42,699 nucleotides of DNA from Herpetosiphon gulosus (GTDB lineage: Bacteria > Chloroflexota > Chloroflexia > Chloroflexales > Herpetosiphonaceae): assembly GCF_039545135.1 (NCBI RefSeq), contig NZ_BAABRU010000029.1, positions 1 to 42,699 of the forward strand, written 5' to 3'. Positions 8,215-15,686 of this stretch are shown here, one piece after another (the first letter of the stretch is position 1; each line of letters opens with the position of its first letter). The notes below the pieces were generated by a model, which searched no databases, was not told the DNA's origin, and worked only from the letters and a program-made list of their open reading frames with translations. The position numbers and the translations under genes were made by a program.

Positions 8215-8285
8215 CCCTTTAATTTTTTACTTGATTATCAAAATAATAATTTTTTCCAGTATCCTTAAAGATGATGGAGTTATTT

Positions 8286-8670
8286 ATGAGCCAACGCCTT
8301 GTCGTCGTTGGACAACACATCTGTCAAATGCCCATACCATACTAAGTCAATAGGTGGGTAACATATACCGATCACTCGTGTTGGCAGAGCGTTTTTATGC
8401 CATTACAGTGGCATAAAAACGTATCAACGATGATGGGAAAGCTGCATATTCTTGGGCAATACTGCCATGGTGAACGATCGGTATGTGCTACCAAGGCAAT
8501 GGCTTAGCGTGCCCATACACACGATCACGATCATCTGCCGCTGGTGTGGAATGAAGTCACCATCCAGAGCTGCCTAGGGCGAATGCCGACCTTATACAGC
8601 CGTGTCTGTGCCGAAGCCGCCCGCAGCGACTATGACCGCCAACGCAAAGTGCCCTAACGAGCCAACAACG
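8286..8670 (+). pseudogene. Broken paralogue of the 14943 zinc-ribbon gene
   Basis: The first codons (MSQRLVVVGQHICQMPI) match the start of the intact gene at 14943 (MSKRHVIVNQHIRRMPM). After a 174-bp insertion plus a 7-bp duplication the match resumes through the Cys-x2-Cys region. Excising the insertion restores MPIHTITIICRWCG. Two further lesions follow: a single-base deletion after the TGGTGTGG codons near 8549, and a TAG nearby. The similarity fades around 8670, so the second half of the gene is also missing. The upstream leader carries the same TTCCAGTATCC...TGGAG element as the intact genes. The gene is dead. Confidence 0.8.
8338..8511. mobile_element. 174-bp MITE, copy 1
   Basis: Flanked by the 7-bp direct repeat CCCATAC (8331-8337 and 8512-8518). 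The ends are imperfect inverted repeats of about 35 bp, finishing CATACTAAG at the left and CTTAGCGTG at the right. A central hairpin is perfect over 12 bp (GTTTTTATGCCA at 8391-8402 with 8409-8420). It has no coding capacity, so movement must depend on a transposase elsewhere. It interrupts the zinc-ribbon pseudogene. The second copy is at 14587. Confidence 0.9.
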
Positions 8671-8835
8671 TCACAAGGTTGGAAGTCGATGCACTTTTCC
8701 AGTTATCGTGACTCATGGAATATTGTCAGACCTCGCAGCATCAATAATGAGTTCCATATCCTACCTTAATAAGTTCTTGGGTATAGTCGAACCTCATATC
8801 TACATGATGTTTATTAACAGGGATAATCGATAAGA

Positions 8836-8929
8836 ACGTACATACAGTACGTGTTATTCCTATTCATAACCTTCTACAGTACAAATACCCGTACAGAAAG
8901 TACGGATAGTTTTATCGTAGAAGGTTATG
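8836..8929 (+). promoter_or_regulatory. Operator cluster of the HTH-PvuII gene
   Basis: Two perfect palindromes share one geometry: ACGTAC-N5-GTACGT at 8836-8852 and CCGTAC-N5-GTACGG at 8889-8905, centres 53 bp apart. A further GTAC half-site lies at 8879. Around the second lies a 13-bp perfect inverted repeat, CATAACCTTCTAC at 8865-8877 with its complement at 8917-8929, which spans the start codon and the AGAAGG sequence. The palindromes are candidate binding sites (C-boxes) for the protein's own HTH domain, and the outer hairpin could hide the translation start. Confidence 0.7.
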
Positions 8930-9763
8930 CGCTATAAAACTGCCCGCTCACTCTTTGGACAACGCCTTAAAGCATTGCGGATTGAACACCACCTAACCCA
9001 AGAACAACTTGCTGAGCAAATTGGAAAAACAACCGAACATATCAGTTTTCTTGAACGTGGTGAGCGCTCACCATCGTTTGAAGTATTATTTGATCTTGCC
9101 CACGTATTTCAAATATCGTTGTCGTATCTCGTTGATATCGATCTTGGAATTGCTACTGATGCAAGCGCAATTTTAACAGCAGGCACTGTTGATGCTGATC
9201 AGGTGCTTGCCCTCCCACAGGCAGTCACAACGCATGTCGAGCGGAGCAGCGATCTAGACCGTCTTGAGCGTGCATTTGCAGGCATTCGAGATATGCAACG
9301 CCTTGCGAATGATTATGGCATTAATGATATTTTGCAAGATAATGGTGGGAAGGTATTGCAGGTCTTGATTCTTCTTGGGCTGCGAATTTCGCCTGGCCGC
9401 GAGGGGAATGATGCGATTGATGCAGAGGGTAATGAGTACGAATTAAAAACGGTTAATCGTGCACTTCGAAAAGGTGCGGGAATTACAACGCATCATCATT
9501 TGAATCGTGACATTATCGCGAAATATCGTGCGGTAAAGGCATGGTATATAGCGATTTATGAAGGAATTGAATTAATCGAAATTTATAAGGTCCCTTCAGC
9601 GCTTTTAGAACCGCTTTTTACAACATGGGAACAAAAAATTGATCAATCAGGACCGATAAACAACCCAAAGATTCCTATTCGGTATGTCCATCAAGGAGAG
9701 CGTGTCTATCCAATAGAACCAACGCTCCCACAACAAACGTCACTATCGTTATCATCTGATTGA
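8927..9763 (+). CDS. HTH controller-PvuII-type restriction endonuclease fusion
   Basis: This 278-residue protein has two parts. Residues 10-66 are a Cro/C1-type helix-turn-helix (LTQEQLAEQIGKTTEHISFLERGERSPS), like the C regulators of R-M systems. Residues 128-262 closely follow R.PvuII as I remember it: INDILQDNGGKVLQVL, GREGNDAIDAEGNEYELK, THHHLN, IIAKYR, INNPKIPIRYV. The catalytic set maps to Asp162, Glu172 and Lys174, with the same spacing as Asp58/Glu68/Lys70, and the HHH motif is at 189-191. The enzyme should cut CAGCTG, which PvuII cleaves in the centre. In PvuII itself the C and R genes are separate and overlap, so one polypeptide carrying both is unusual. The start at 8927 is the only one preserving the HTH. 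It converges on the methyltransferase gene with 5 bp between. Confidence 0.9.
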   Translation: MRYKTARSLFGQRLKALRIEHHLTQEQLAEQIGKTTEHISFLERGERSPSFEVLFDLAHVFQISLSYLVDIDLGIATDASAILTAGTVDADQVLALPQAVTTHVERSSDLDRLERAFAGIRDMQRLANDYGINDILQDNGGKVLQVLILLGLRISPGREGNDAIDAEGNEYELKTVNRALRKGAGITTHHHLNRDIIAKYRAVKAWYIAIYEGIELIEIYKVPSALLEPLFTTWEQKIDQSGPINNPKIPIRYVHQGERVYPIEPTLPQQTSLSLSSD

Positions 9764-9768
9764 TCTGG

Positions 9769-10767
9769 CTATGCTACATCCAATCGTGTTTGATGAAGCT
9801 GGTCAAGGTGGATTGGATGGGTTGTTGACTGCAACGTATCATACATCGCCGCAGCCTCTGCTAGCGGGGCATGACTTAAAAACCGAAAGGCAGAGGCTGC
9901 CAGATACGCACGATTCTCTTCAAAAGAGAGCCATGTGCGGTTTGTGGCCTCTGCTGCTGCCCCTGTAGTATTCGATCCAGCAAAAATATCAACCACAAGA
10001 TCGCCAGGATTTGTCAGAAACTCAATGAAAAAGGCGGGAAGTTTTTGAGGAAACCGTGCTGGATGTCCCGCGATCCCAGCCGTTTTACATGCACGAAGGT
10101 AGTACGAATTACTTTCTGTATTCGCTATTTGGAGAAGATTCGAGGGAATTGCCCCCCCATTATCGGTTCCAAAGTTACTCCCAATTCCATGGCCTGATGG
10201 GCGATCTTTCGGGGTGTAATAGCGTGCTGGGTCGGCTTGTAATTGCTTCATGCGATCAGAATAGGGAACAAGGACATTTCGGATATTCGCTTTCGGAAAA
10301 TCGGTTTTAGAGAGCCACCAAACGGTGTTTACCGCATCTTTTGCGCGAATCTTGCGTTTGTTAACCCATTCAATCGGGGAAGGAAGTTTTGCGGGGTTGT
10401 ACCAGAAGAACTCTTCTGCTAAATGGAATCCCAATTCATCACAGAGCTTTATAAGTACTCGGTAATTGTAGAGCGAACGAACTGGCCGTTGTCGTTGATA
10501 GGCCCCGCCAAGATCAAGGACAAAGCTTCCATCCTCAGTAAGCACCCGATACACTTTTTCTGCAAATGTGCAGAGCCATTCCACATAGGCTGCTTGATCA
10601 ACGTTGCCATATTGCTTTTCTCGTTGCAATGCAAAGGGAGGCGATGTCATAACGAGATTCACAGAACGATCGGGTAATTCATCTAACAAGATACGTGAAT
10701 CGCCCACAATTGCTTGGCCAAGCGCTGTTGTATAGAGTGGTACTGTTTGCATGTCCATACGCCTCAT
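9769..10767 (-). CDS. PvuII-type DNA N4-cytosine methyltransferase
   Basis: This 332-residue beta-class methyltransferase has catalytic motif IV TSPPF at residues 41-45 and the AdoMet-binding motif DIFAGSNTTG near the C-terminus, the order found in M.PvuII. Long stretches match M.PvuII from memory (GDSRILLDELPD, KLPSPIEWVNKRKIRAKDAVNTVWW, DNGGAIPSNLLQIANTES, HPARFPQKLPAFFI). It would methylate a cytosine in CAGCTG and protect the host from the neighbouring endonuclease. Starts at 10767, 10758 and 10752 are all possible; MQTVP at 10752 has GAGG 9 nt upstream and may be the true one. No copy of the GTAC palindromes is seen upstream of it, so it is probably expressed independently of the controller. 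Confidence 0.92.
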   Translation of the reverse strand: MRRMDMQTVPLYTTALGQAIVGDSRILLDELPDRSVNLVMTSPPFALQREKQYGNVDQAAYVEWLCTFAEKVYRVLTEDGSFVLDLGGAYQRQRPVRSLYNYRVLIKLCDELGFHLAEEFFWYNPAKLPSPIEWVNKRKIRAKDAVNTVWWLSKTDFPKANIRNVLVPYSDRMKQLQADPARYYTPKDRPSGHGIGSNFGTDNGGAIPSNLLQIANTESNSYYLRACKTAGIAGHPARFPQKLPAFFIEFLTNPGDLVVDIFAGSNTTGAAAEATNRTWLSFEENRAYLAASAFRFLSHAPLAEAAAMYDTLQSTTHPIHLDQLHQTRLDVA

Positions 10768-11149
10768 TGTTTAGAACTCATGAACTGATAGCGTACCATA
10801 TTTTTGACGAATTTTTGCGATGTGTAGCGTCCCTCAAAGGATGATTGGTAATTATAGATAGCGCCCCAAACTTCAGAATATATACCAATGCAATGAAGAT
10901 ATGTCATGGCTTCGGAATCGAACACATGTTGGTCTTGCTGTAATGCTTTGTAATCGCTAGTATAGGAAGCGTATCAACGAGGAAAATGATGCATGCTAAT
11001 GAAGTATATGGGTGGTATGTAGCCGAGTATCTTGGCCGAAGCTGGATGATGATGGACTGAGGAGAGGACTATTTGATCAATTGCGTATTCAATTTGAGGA
11101 TCTAGCCCTTTGTAGTACAAACATTTTGATGCAGGAAGGAAGTTCATAA
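10768..11149. other. Intergenic region between methyltransferase and HerA genes
   Basis: This divergent gap must hold the promoters of the methyltransferase (minus) and the HerA-NurA pair (plus), but no consensus pair of hexamers stands out. The sequence 10988-11147 has short open frames (for example one ending FDQLRIQFEDLALCSTN just before the HerA start) without ribosome sites. They could be a leader peptide or gene debris. AGGAAGGA at 11133-11140 serves the HerA gene. Confidence 0.4.
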
Positions 11150-13177
11150 ATGCAAATGGGTTTTGTGAATGAGATTGCTAAGATCGCCACGATTGATTTG
11201 TTTAAACGGAACAAAAAAACTAACGAACTCGAAACAGGAATGTTTGTTGGACGGCCATTTCATCTTGACTACGATCACGCACATTTATTAATTGCGGATG
11301 CATGGAAGCAAAAAGCGGGAGGCATTCCTCAAGGGTCATTCTTGCTCGCATATTATGAAAATGAAGAAGCAATTTCCGAGGCGCTACTTTTACGGGTCTT
11401 ACATCCAACCAAGCTGCCAACTGACAGTGATGTTATTAGTTCGATGGTGGAATATTATAAGGATAACTTAAAGACAGGGGGACGTGATACCCAACTTGAC
11501 ACCTTTACTCGCTATGAATTTAGCTTTTCGGGTGTAGAGTGTCGTATTCTAGGAACGTTCTATTGTGATCCAAGTGGAAAAATCCAGTTTGGTGCTGATG
11601 TAGAAAACTTTTATAGTGCCCATAATTATAGTGTAATCAAACCCAATACCGCTATCTTGGAAGCGATTGTTAACTTTCGCGAAGGTGATCATATTCCTGG
11701 CAATGCAACCGATGTTGAAATCGGAAAGGTACGTTACAGTTCCAGCCGGAGATTTCAAGATCATCTTGAAACAGTTCCCGTATTTGTTAGTCCCCAAGAT
11801 TTTCTCGGGAAACGTACTGCACTTTTTGGGATGACGCGCACGGGTAAGTCGAATACGGTCAAAAAGGTTATTCAAGCAACCGTCTTAATGAGTACAAAGG
11901 CTGGGGAATCGTTGCCGAGCCAGAGCAGCGACTCAGCAGAGGAAAACCTCAAATCTTTTACAGATGCTAATATGCCCAAGTATCCAGTAGGGCAAATCAT
12001 TTTCGATATTAATGGTGAATATGCCAACGCAAATATACAAGATCAAGGAACAGCTATCTTTGAGCTGTATAAAGAGCATGTAACGCGCTATAGCGTTTTA
12101 AAAAAGAAGGATTTTCACGTTCTCAAAGTGAATTTTTATAGAGATGTTCGTTCGGGATTCGAGCTTGTCCGTAGTCATCTGTCTACGGATACAGCAGACT
12201 ATGTGAAAAGCCTTCTTTCCATAGACTTAACTCCACCTGAAGATACTAGCGATAAGTCTGCTATGACGCGCTACGCACGCAAAAAAGCTGCGTACCTTTG
12301 TTGTTTATATCAAGCCGGATTTGCACTGCCCAAAGGATTTACCGTCACATTCGCAGGAAAAATAGATCTGAATAAATGGGTCAAAGCTGATGGAAGTCTT
12401 GATCCTTCAAAGGGGATTACACTTGAAGAGGCAGTCAACTGGTTTTCAACCATCTGGGATCGATATGAAGATCCATTTTTTGCCTCTTATAAAGACGACA
12501 AAGGTCATGAATGGGCCGATGAGGATTTGAAAGCCCTATTAGTATTTTTGACTCGGAAACCAAAACCTCGATCTAGTACTATGATTAGTGGATTTCGTAA
12601 ATTACGGTCTCTTGCTGATAAACATACCGAAACAGCGGGGAAGCCTTTTGAAATGGAGATTATCGACGAATTACGGAAAGGGAGGATTATTATTGTGGAT
12701 CTGTCGCAGGGCGATCCTGGAACACAAAAATTATATTCTGAGCGGATCTGCCATCAGATTTTTGCGGATGCTATGGATCGGTTTGTGAAAAATCAACCGA
12801 ATAATTTCATCCAGTTCTATTTCGAGGAGGCGCATAATCTTTTTCCAAAAAAAGATGACAAGGATTTAAGTCAGATTTATAACCGGATTGCCAAAGAAGG
12901 GGCGAAATTAAACTTGGGCCTTATCTATGCAACACAAGAAGTCAGCTCTATTAGTAGTAATATCCTTAAAAATACCCAAAACTGGTTCATTGCACATTTA
13001 AATAATGATGATGAAATTAAAGAAATTAAAAAATACTATGATTTTGGTGATTTCACGGCGAGTCTTGTCCGATTTAGCGCCAGTAGTGATAAAGGATTCG
13101 TGCGGATGAAAACATACTCGAATCCCTTCGTTGTTCCAGTACAAATTGATCGATTTCCGAAGAATGAAGGGGAGTAA
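11150..13177 (+). CDS. herA: HerA-type hexameric DNA helicase/translocase
   Basis: This 675-residue protein starts at ATG 11150, 9 nt after AGGAAGGA. The N-terminal 200 residues contain a beta-rich region as in HAS-barrel domains. The P-loop is GMTRTGKS at 227-234 and Walker B is FEEAHNLFP near 557-565, with DINGEYAN and IIVDLSQGDPG as further DUF87/HerA-FtsK landmarks. ATQEVSSISSNILKNTQNWF is the sensor/arginine-finger region. HerA rings pump DNA and work with NurA nuclease in end resection. In bacteria such pairs also occur in defence islands, which fits the adjacent R-M system. It forms a two-gene operon with the next gene. Confidence 0.88.
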   Translation: MQMGFVNEIAKIATIDLFKRNKKTNELETGMFVGRPFHLDYDHAHLLIADAWKQKAGGIPQGSFLLAYYENEEAISEALLLRVLHPTKLPTDSDVISSMVEYYKDNLKTGGRDTQLDTFTRYEFSFSGVECRILGTFYCDPSGKIQFGADVENFYSAHNYSVIKPNTAILEAIVNFREGDHIPGNATDVEIGKVRYSSSRRFQDHLETVPVFVSPQDFLGKRTALFGMTRTGKSNTVKKVIQATVLMSTKAGESLPSQSSDSAEENLKSFTDANMPKYPVGQIIFDINGEYANANIQDQGTAIFELYKEHVTRYSVLKKKDFHVLKVNFYRDVRSGFELVRSHLSTDTADYVKSLLSIDLTPPEDTSDKSAMTRYARKKAAYLCCLYQAGFALPKGFTVTFAGKIDLNKWVKADGSLDPSKGITLEEAVNWFSTIWDRYEDPFFASYKDDKGHEWADEDLKALLVFLTRKPKPRSSTMISGFRKLRSLADKHTETAGKPFEMEIIDELRKGRIIIVDLSQGDPGTQKLYSERICHQIFADAMDRFVKNQPNNFIQFYFEEAHNLFPKKDDKDLSQIYNRIAKEGAKLNLGLIYATQEVSSISSNILKNTQNWFIAHLNNDDEIKEIKKYYDFGDFTASLVRFSASSDKGFVRMKTYSNPFVVPVQIDRFPKNEGE

Positions 13178-13180
13178 GTG

Positions 13181-14515
13181 ATGGGTTATACCAATAAACG
13201 GGGTCGTCGTCCCGCTGAATATGCCAGTAAATCAGCTCATAGCCAAGTGATCAAAGATGAAACAATCCAAGCATTTTTAGCGCACTGCGACCTTCCAAAG
13301 ACTGGTAATCAGATATCATTGGATGCCCAAAACATTATTTCGTATGCACCGAATGTTCCAAATGGAATTCGACACATTATTGCCCTAGATGGAGGATATA
13401 CGGAAGTCGCAGTTCGTACCGAATTTCCGTCTGCTACAATTTGCTTCTTCCAGTTTGGCGCATTAATTTTTAGTATTCAAGACTTAGAAGACCTCAATGA
13501 TCAGTCCTTTATTGATCCTGATGATATGGCGAAACTTAAAAATATTCAGCGGCTAAAACTTGTGCTGCCAACCCAAAATATAACCATACAAGGCCAATCA
13601 TCGCTGACAGACTCTATTCGTACAGCAATCTACGATTTTTTTTGCCAGCCCCTTGATGATAGCAATCTCGTTGCGACGCTCCAATGGTTTCTGTTCCAAG
13701 AATATGCAACACCTACCAATCAATGGATTCTTGCGAGCTGCCCTCATTGTTCAGCAACCCATATTCCACTAAGCCGCCAAGCAATGCAACAGCAGGGGAA
13801 ATTTCAATGTGCGCAATGCCATGGAGAAATCTTAATTACCGATGTTTTTCGACTCCATGAGGCAATTGATGATGATCTTGGTGCTAGCGGAATCGCAGGC
13901 TATGTAACGACCCTCCTTGAGCAAATGATTCTTATTCATCTTATTCGGCTGATCCTGAAAACGAAACCAAGCTTATTAAAACAGATTTTATTTATCAAGG
14001 ATGGGCCATTGGCGTTTTTTGGACAAACTGCCAATATGCATAAACCCATGCGCTCGCTGATGGATTTTCTTTTTACCCATCATGATATTTTTATGGCTGG
14101 ATTAGAGAAGAGTGGGGCTTTTGTTGAGCATGCCGACGAGATCGCATCAAGGCTTGACCCAGGATCAATCTTGTTACTCAACAATGAGTATATCTACACC
14201 TATATCATTCCTGGTAAAGCTGATCCCGCGAATCCATATGGACAGACAACGTACTATGGTAATAAGGTTATTTTCAAAACACTTGGTGAGCAAATCTATG
14301 TAGTATCACTCCCAATGGCAGAACTTGTGGCGAACCCTACGATGAGTGATATCAAAAATCTTATGGTGATCTTAACTAATGTTGAAAAACTTAAGTGCGA
14401 TATGTATGACAACGCGCTCATGCCTGTTGCTCTTGCCAATAAATTAGTATCTCTTTCGAACCATCCTAGTTCTCGTATTTTGCAAAAATTTGCGGTCGAA
14501 GCTTTCAAGCACTAA
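13181..14515 (+). CDS. nurA: NurA-type nuclease with zinc-ribbon insertion
   Basis: This protein has about 444 residues. GTG 13178 and ATG 13181 are adjacent; ATG is better spaced from AAGGGGAG at 13167-13174. NurA landmarks are IALDGGYTEV near residue 66 (metal-binding Asp) and ILFIKDGPLAFFGQ near 272 (second Asp), within an RNase H-like fold. Between them lies a C-x2-C...C-x2-C zinc ribbon (CPHCSATHI and CAQCHGEI, about 187-216), which I do not associate with archaeal NurA. NurA is a 5'-3' exonuclease/endonuclease that acts with HerA. The gene begins just after the HerA stop, so the pair is translationally coupled. It may serve DNA repair or, more likely here, antiphage or antiplasmid defence. 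Confidence 0.82.
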   Translation: MGYTNKRGRRPAEYASKSAHSQVIKDETIQAFLAHCDLPKTGNQISLDAQNIISYAPNVPNGIRHIIALDGGYTEVAVRTEFPSATICFFQFGALIFSIQDLEDLNDQSFIDPDDMAKLKNIQRLKLVLPTQNITIQGQSSLTDSIRTAIYDFFCQPLDDSNLVATLQWFLFQEYATPTNQWILASCPHCSATHIPLSRQAMQQQGKFQCAQCHGEILITDVFRLHEAIDDDLGASGIAGYVTTLLEQMILIHLIRLILKTKPSLLKQILFIKDGPLAFFGQTANMHKPMRSLMDFLFTHHDIFMAGLEKSGAFVEHADEIASRLDPGSILLLNNEYIYTYIIPGKADPANPYGQTTYYGNKVIFKTLGEQIYVVSLPMAELVANPTMSDIKNLMVILTNVEKLKCDMYDNALMPVALANKLVSLSNHPSSRILQKFAVEAFKH

Positions 14516-14586
14516 TTCTAAATGAAAAGAGATGCTTTGGTGGCACTTAGAAGCGATAGTTTCTATGATCGATAGGATACTCAGTC

Positions 14587-14760
14587 CACGCTAAGTCAAT
14601 AGGTGGGTTACACATACCGATCACTCGTGTTGGCAGAGCGTTTTTATCCCATTGTAATAGGATAAAAACGTATTAATGGTGATGAAAAAGCTGCACATCC
14701 TTGGGCAATACTGCCATGGTGAACGATCAGTATGTGTTACCAAGGCAATGGCTTAGCGTG
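14587..14760. mobile_element. 174-bp MITE, copy 2
   Basis: Same length as the copy at 8338. It ends CACGCTAAG and CTTAGCGTG (9-bp perfect inverted repeat within longer imperfect ones) and is flanked by the 7-bp direct repeat CTCAGTC (14580-14586 and 14761-14767). The central stem reads GTTTTTATCC (14640-14649) with GGATAAAAAC (14660-14669). Relative to copy 1, a G-C pair has become C-G on both arms, a compensatory change. It lies 71 bp after the NurA stop. Confidence 0.92.
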
Positions 14761-14879
14761 CTCAGTCATTACAAGGGCCTGAAAATGCTCATCCAACTTA
14801 CCAATGGGAGTGATTCGGATGTGAGACTAACCGCAAGATAACGAGTTTTATTGAGTTTGACTAACACACTTGAAATCAT

Positions 14880-14936
14880 TTGACATAAATATAGATTGGT
14901 TATATATTCTGTCCATTATCCCTCACGATACTGGAG
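14880..14936 (+). promoter_or_regulatory. Promoter and conserved leader element of the zinc-ribbon gene
   Basis: TTGACA at 14880-14885 and TATATT at 14903-14908 are separated by exactly 17 bp. Directly at the expected transcript start lies the recurrent element GTCCATTATCCCTCACGAT followed by ACTGGAG (14911-14936), whose last bases also provide the ribosome site for ATG 14943. Related elements occur at 8255, 15697, 33575, 36202 (minus) and 37596 (minus). Confidence 0.75.
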
Positions 14937-14942
14937 TTTTCT

Positions 14943-15686
14943 ATGAGCAAACGCCACGTGATCGTTAACCAACACATTCGTCGCATGCCCATGCGCACGA
15001 TCACGATTATCTGCCGTTGGTGTGGCAATGAAGTGACCATCCAGAGTTACCCAGGGCGAACCCCGACGCTGTGTAGTCGTGCCTGTGCCGAGGCCGCGCG
15101 AAAAGACCACGACCGCCAACGGAGAGCCGCCGAACGCGCCAACAAGCCCGCGCCAGTGTCGCCACGAGGCCGAAAGCCGAAGCCACGACCCACACGGTTT
15201 GTGCTGTGGCCGTCGCAGGTGGATCGCAGCCTGGACCGATCGCTTGATCGCCAGTTGAAGGCCATGCAGACCAAGGCCAATGGCAGGCAGCTTGTGGCCA
15301 CGTTGGAGGTACTCCTGCTCGAATACCTGGCCGTGAATGTGCGGTGGGTAATTTTGGAGTGTCTTGTGCGGGAGCCACAGAAATTGGCCGAACGCACTGA
15401 GGTTTCATTGAGCATTGATGATCCCAAGCTCGATTATCGGCGGTGGCAGCGCGAGGTGGATTTGATGCGCAGTGAACTTGCAGGGAATGGAAAACTAAAT
15501 CAGTCCCAGCGCGATCAGCTATGGTCGCTGGCCCGAACGATTGAAAGCAAGGTGGTAGGACGACATGGGCTGAGTGCGGATTGTGAGGACGGATTAACCG
15601 GAGCGCAACGAGCGACCGCCGAGCGAGCGCTGGCAGCGGCCTTGGTCAGACTCGAAGGGCTATTGGCTGGTGCTGAATCAAAATAA
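14943..15686 (+). CDS. Zinc-ribbon protein of unknown function, full-length member
   Basis: This 247-residue protein begins at ATG 14943 after TGGAG. The N-terminal zinc site is C-x2-C-x16-C-x3-C (CRWCGNEV ... PTLCSRAC, about residues 21-45), followed by a strongly basic segment (KDHDRQRRAAERANKPAP, RGRKPKPRPT). The rest is helical and charged. The same zinc site and basic tail occur in the 94-residue protein encoded at 37294-37578 (minus) and in the pseudogene at 8286, so the family has at least three copies in this window with the same leader element. Nucleic-acid binding is plausible. No catalytic motif is visible. The basic tail plus long helices distinguish it from the shorter copy. Confidence 0.75.
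   Translation: MSKRHVIVNQHIRRMPMRTITIICRWCGNEVTIQSYPGRTPTLCSRACAEAARKDHDRQRRAAERANKPAPVSPRGRKPKPRPTRFVLWPSQVDRSLDRSLDRQLKAMQTKANGRQLVATLEVLLLEYLAVNVRWVILECLVREPQKLAERTEVSLSIDDPKLDYRRWQREVDLMRSELAGNGKLNQSQRDQLWSLARTIESKVVGRHGLSADCEDGLTGAQRATAERALAAALVRLEGLLAGAESK

Noticed and set aside
8927-10767. Depletion of CAGCTG sites as a sign of PvuII activity
   Set aside because: At least seven CAGCTG sites are visible by eye in the window (for example near 651, 27940 and 36686), not far below chance for its length, so no claim is made.
10988-11147. Short open frames before the HerA gene, one ending FDQLRIQFEDLALCSTN
   Set aside because: No start codon with a ribosome site. May be leader or debris but not supportable as a gene.
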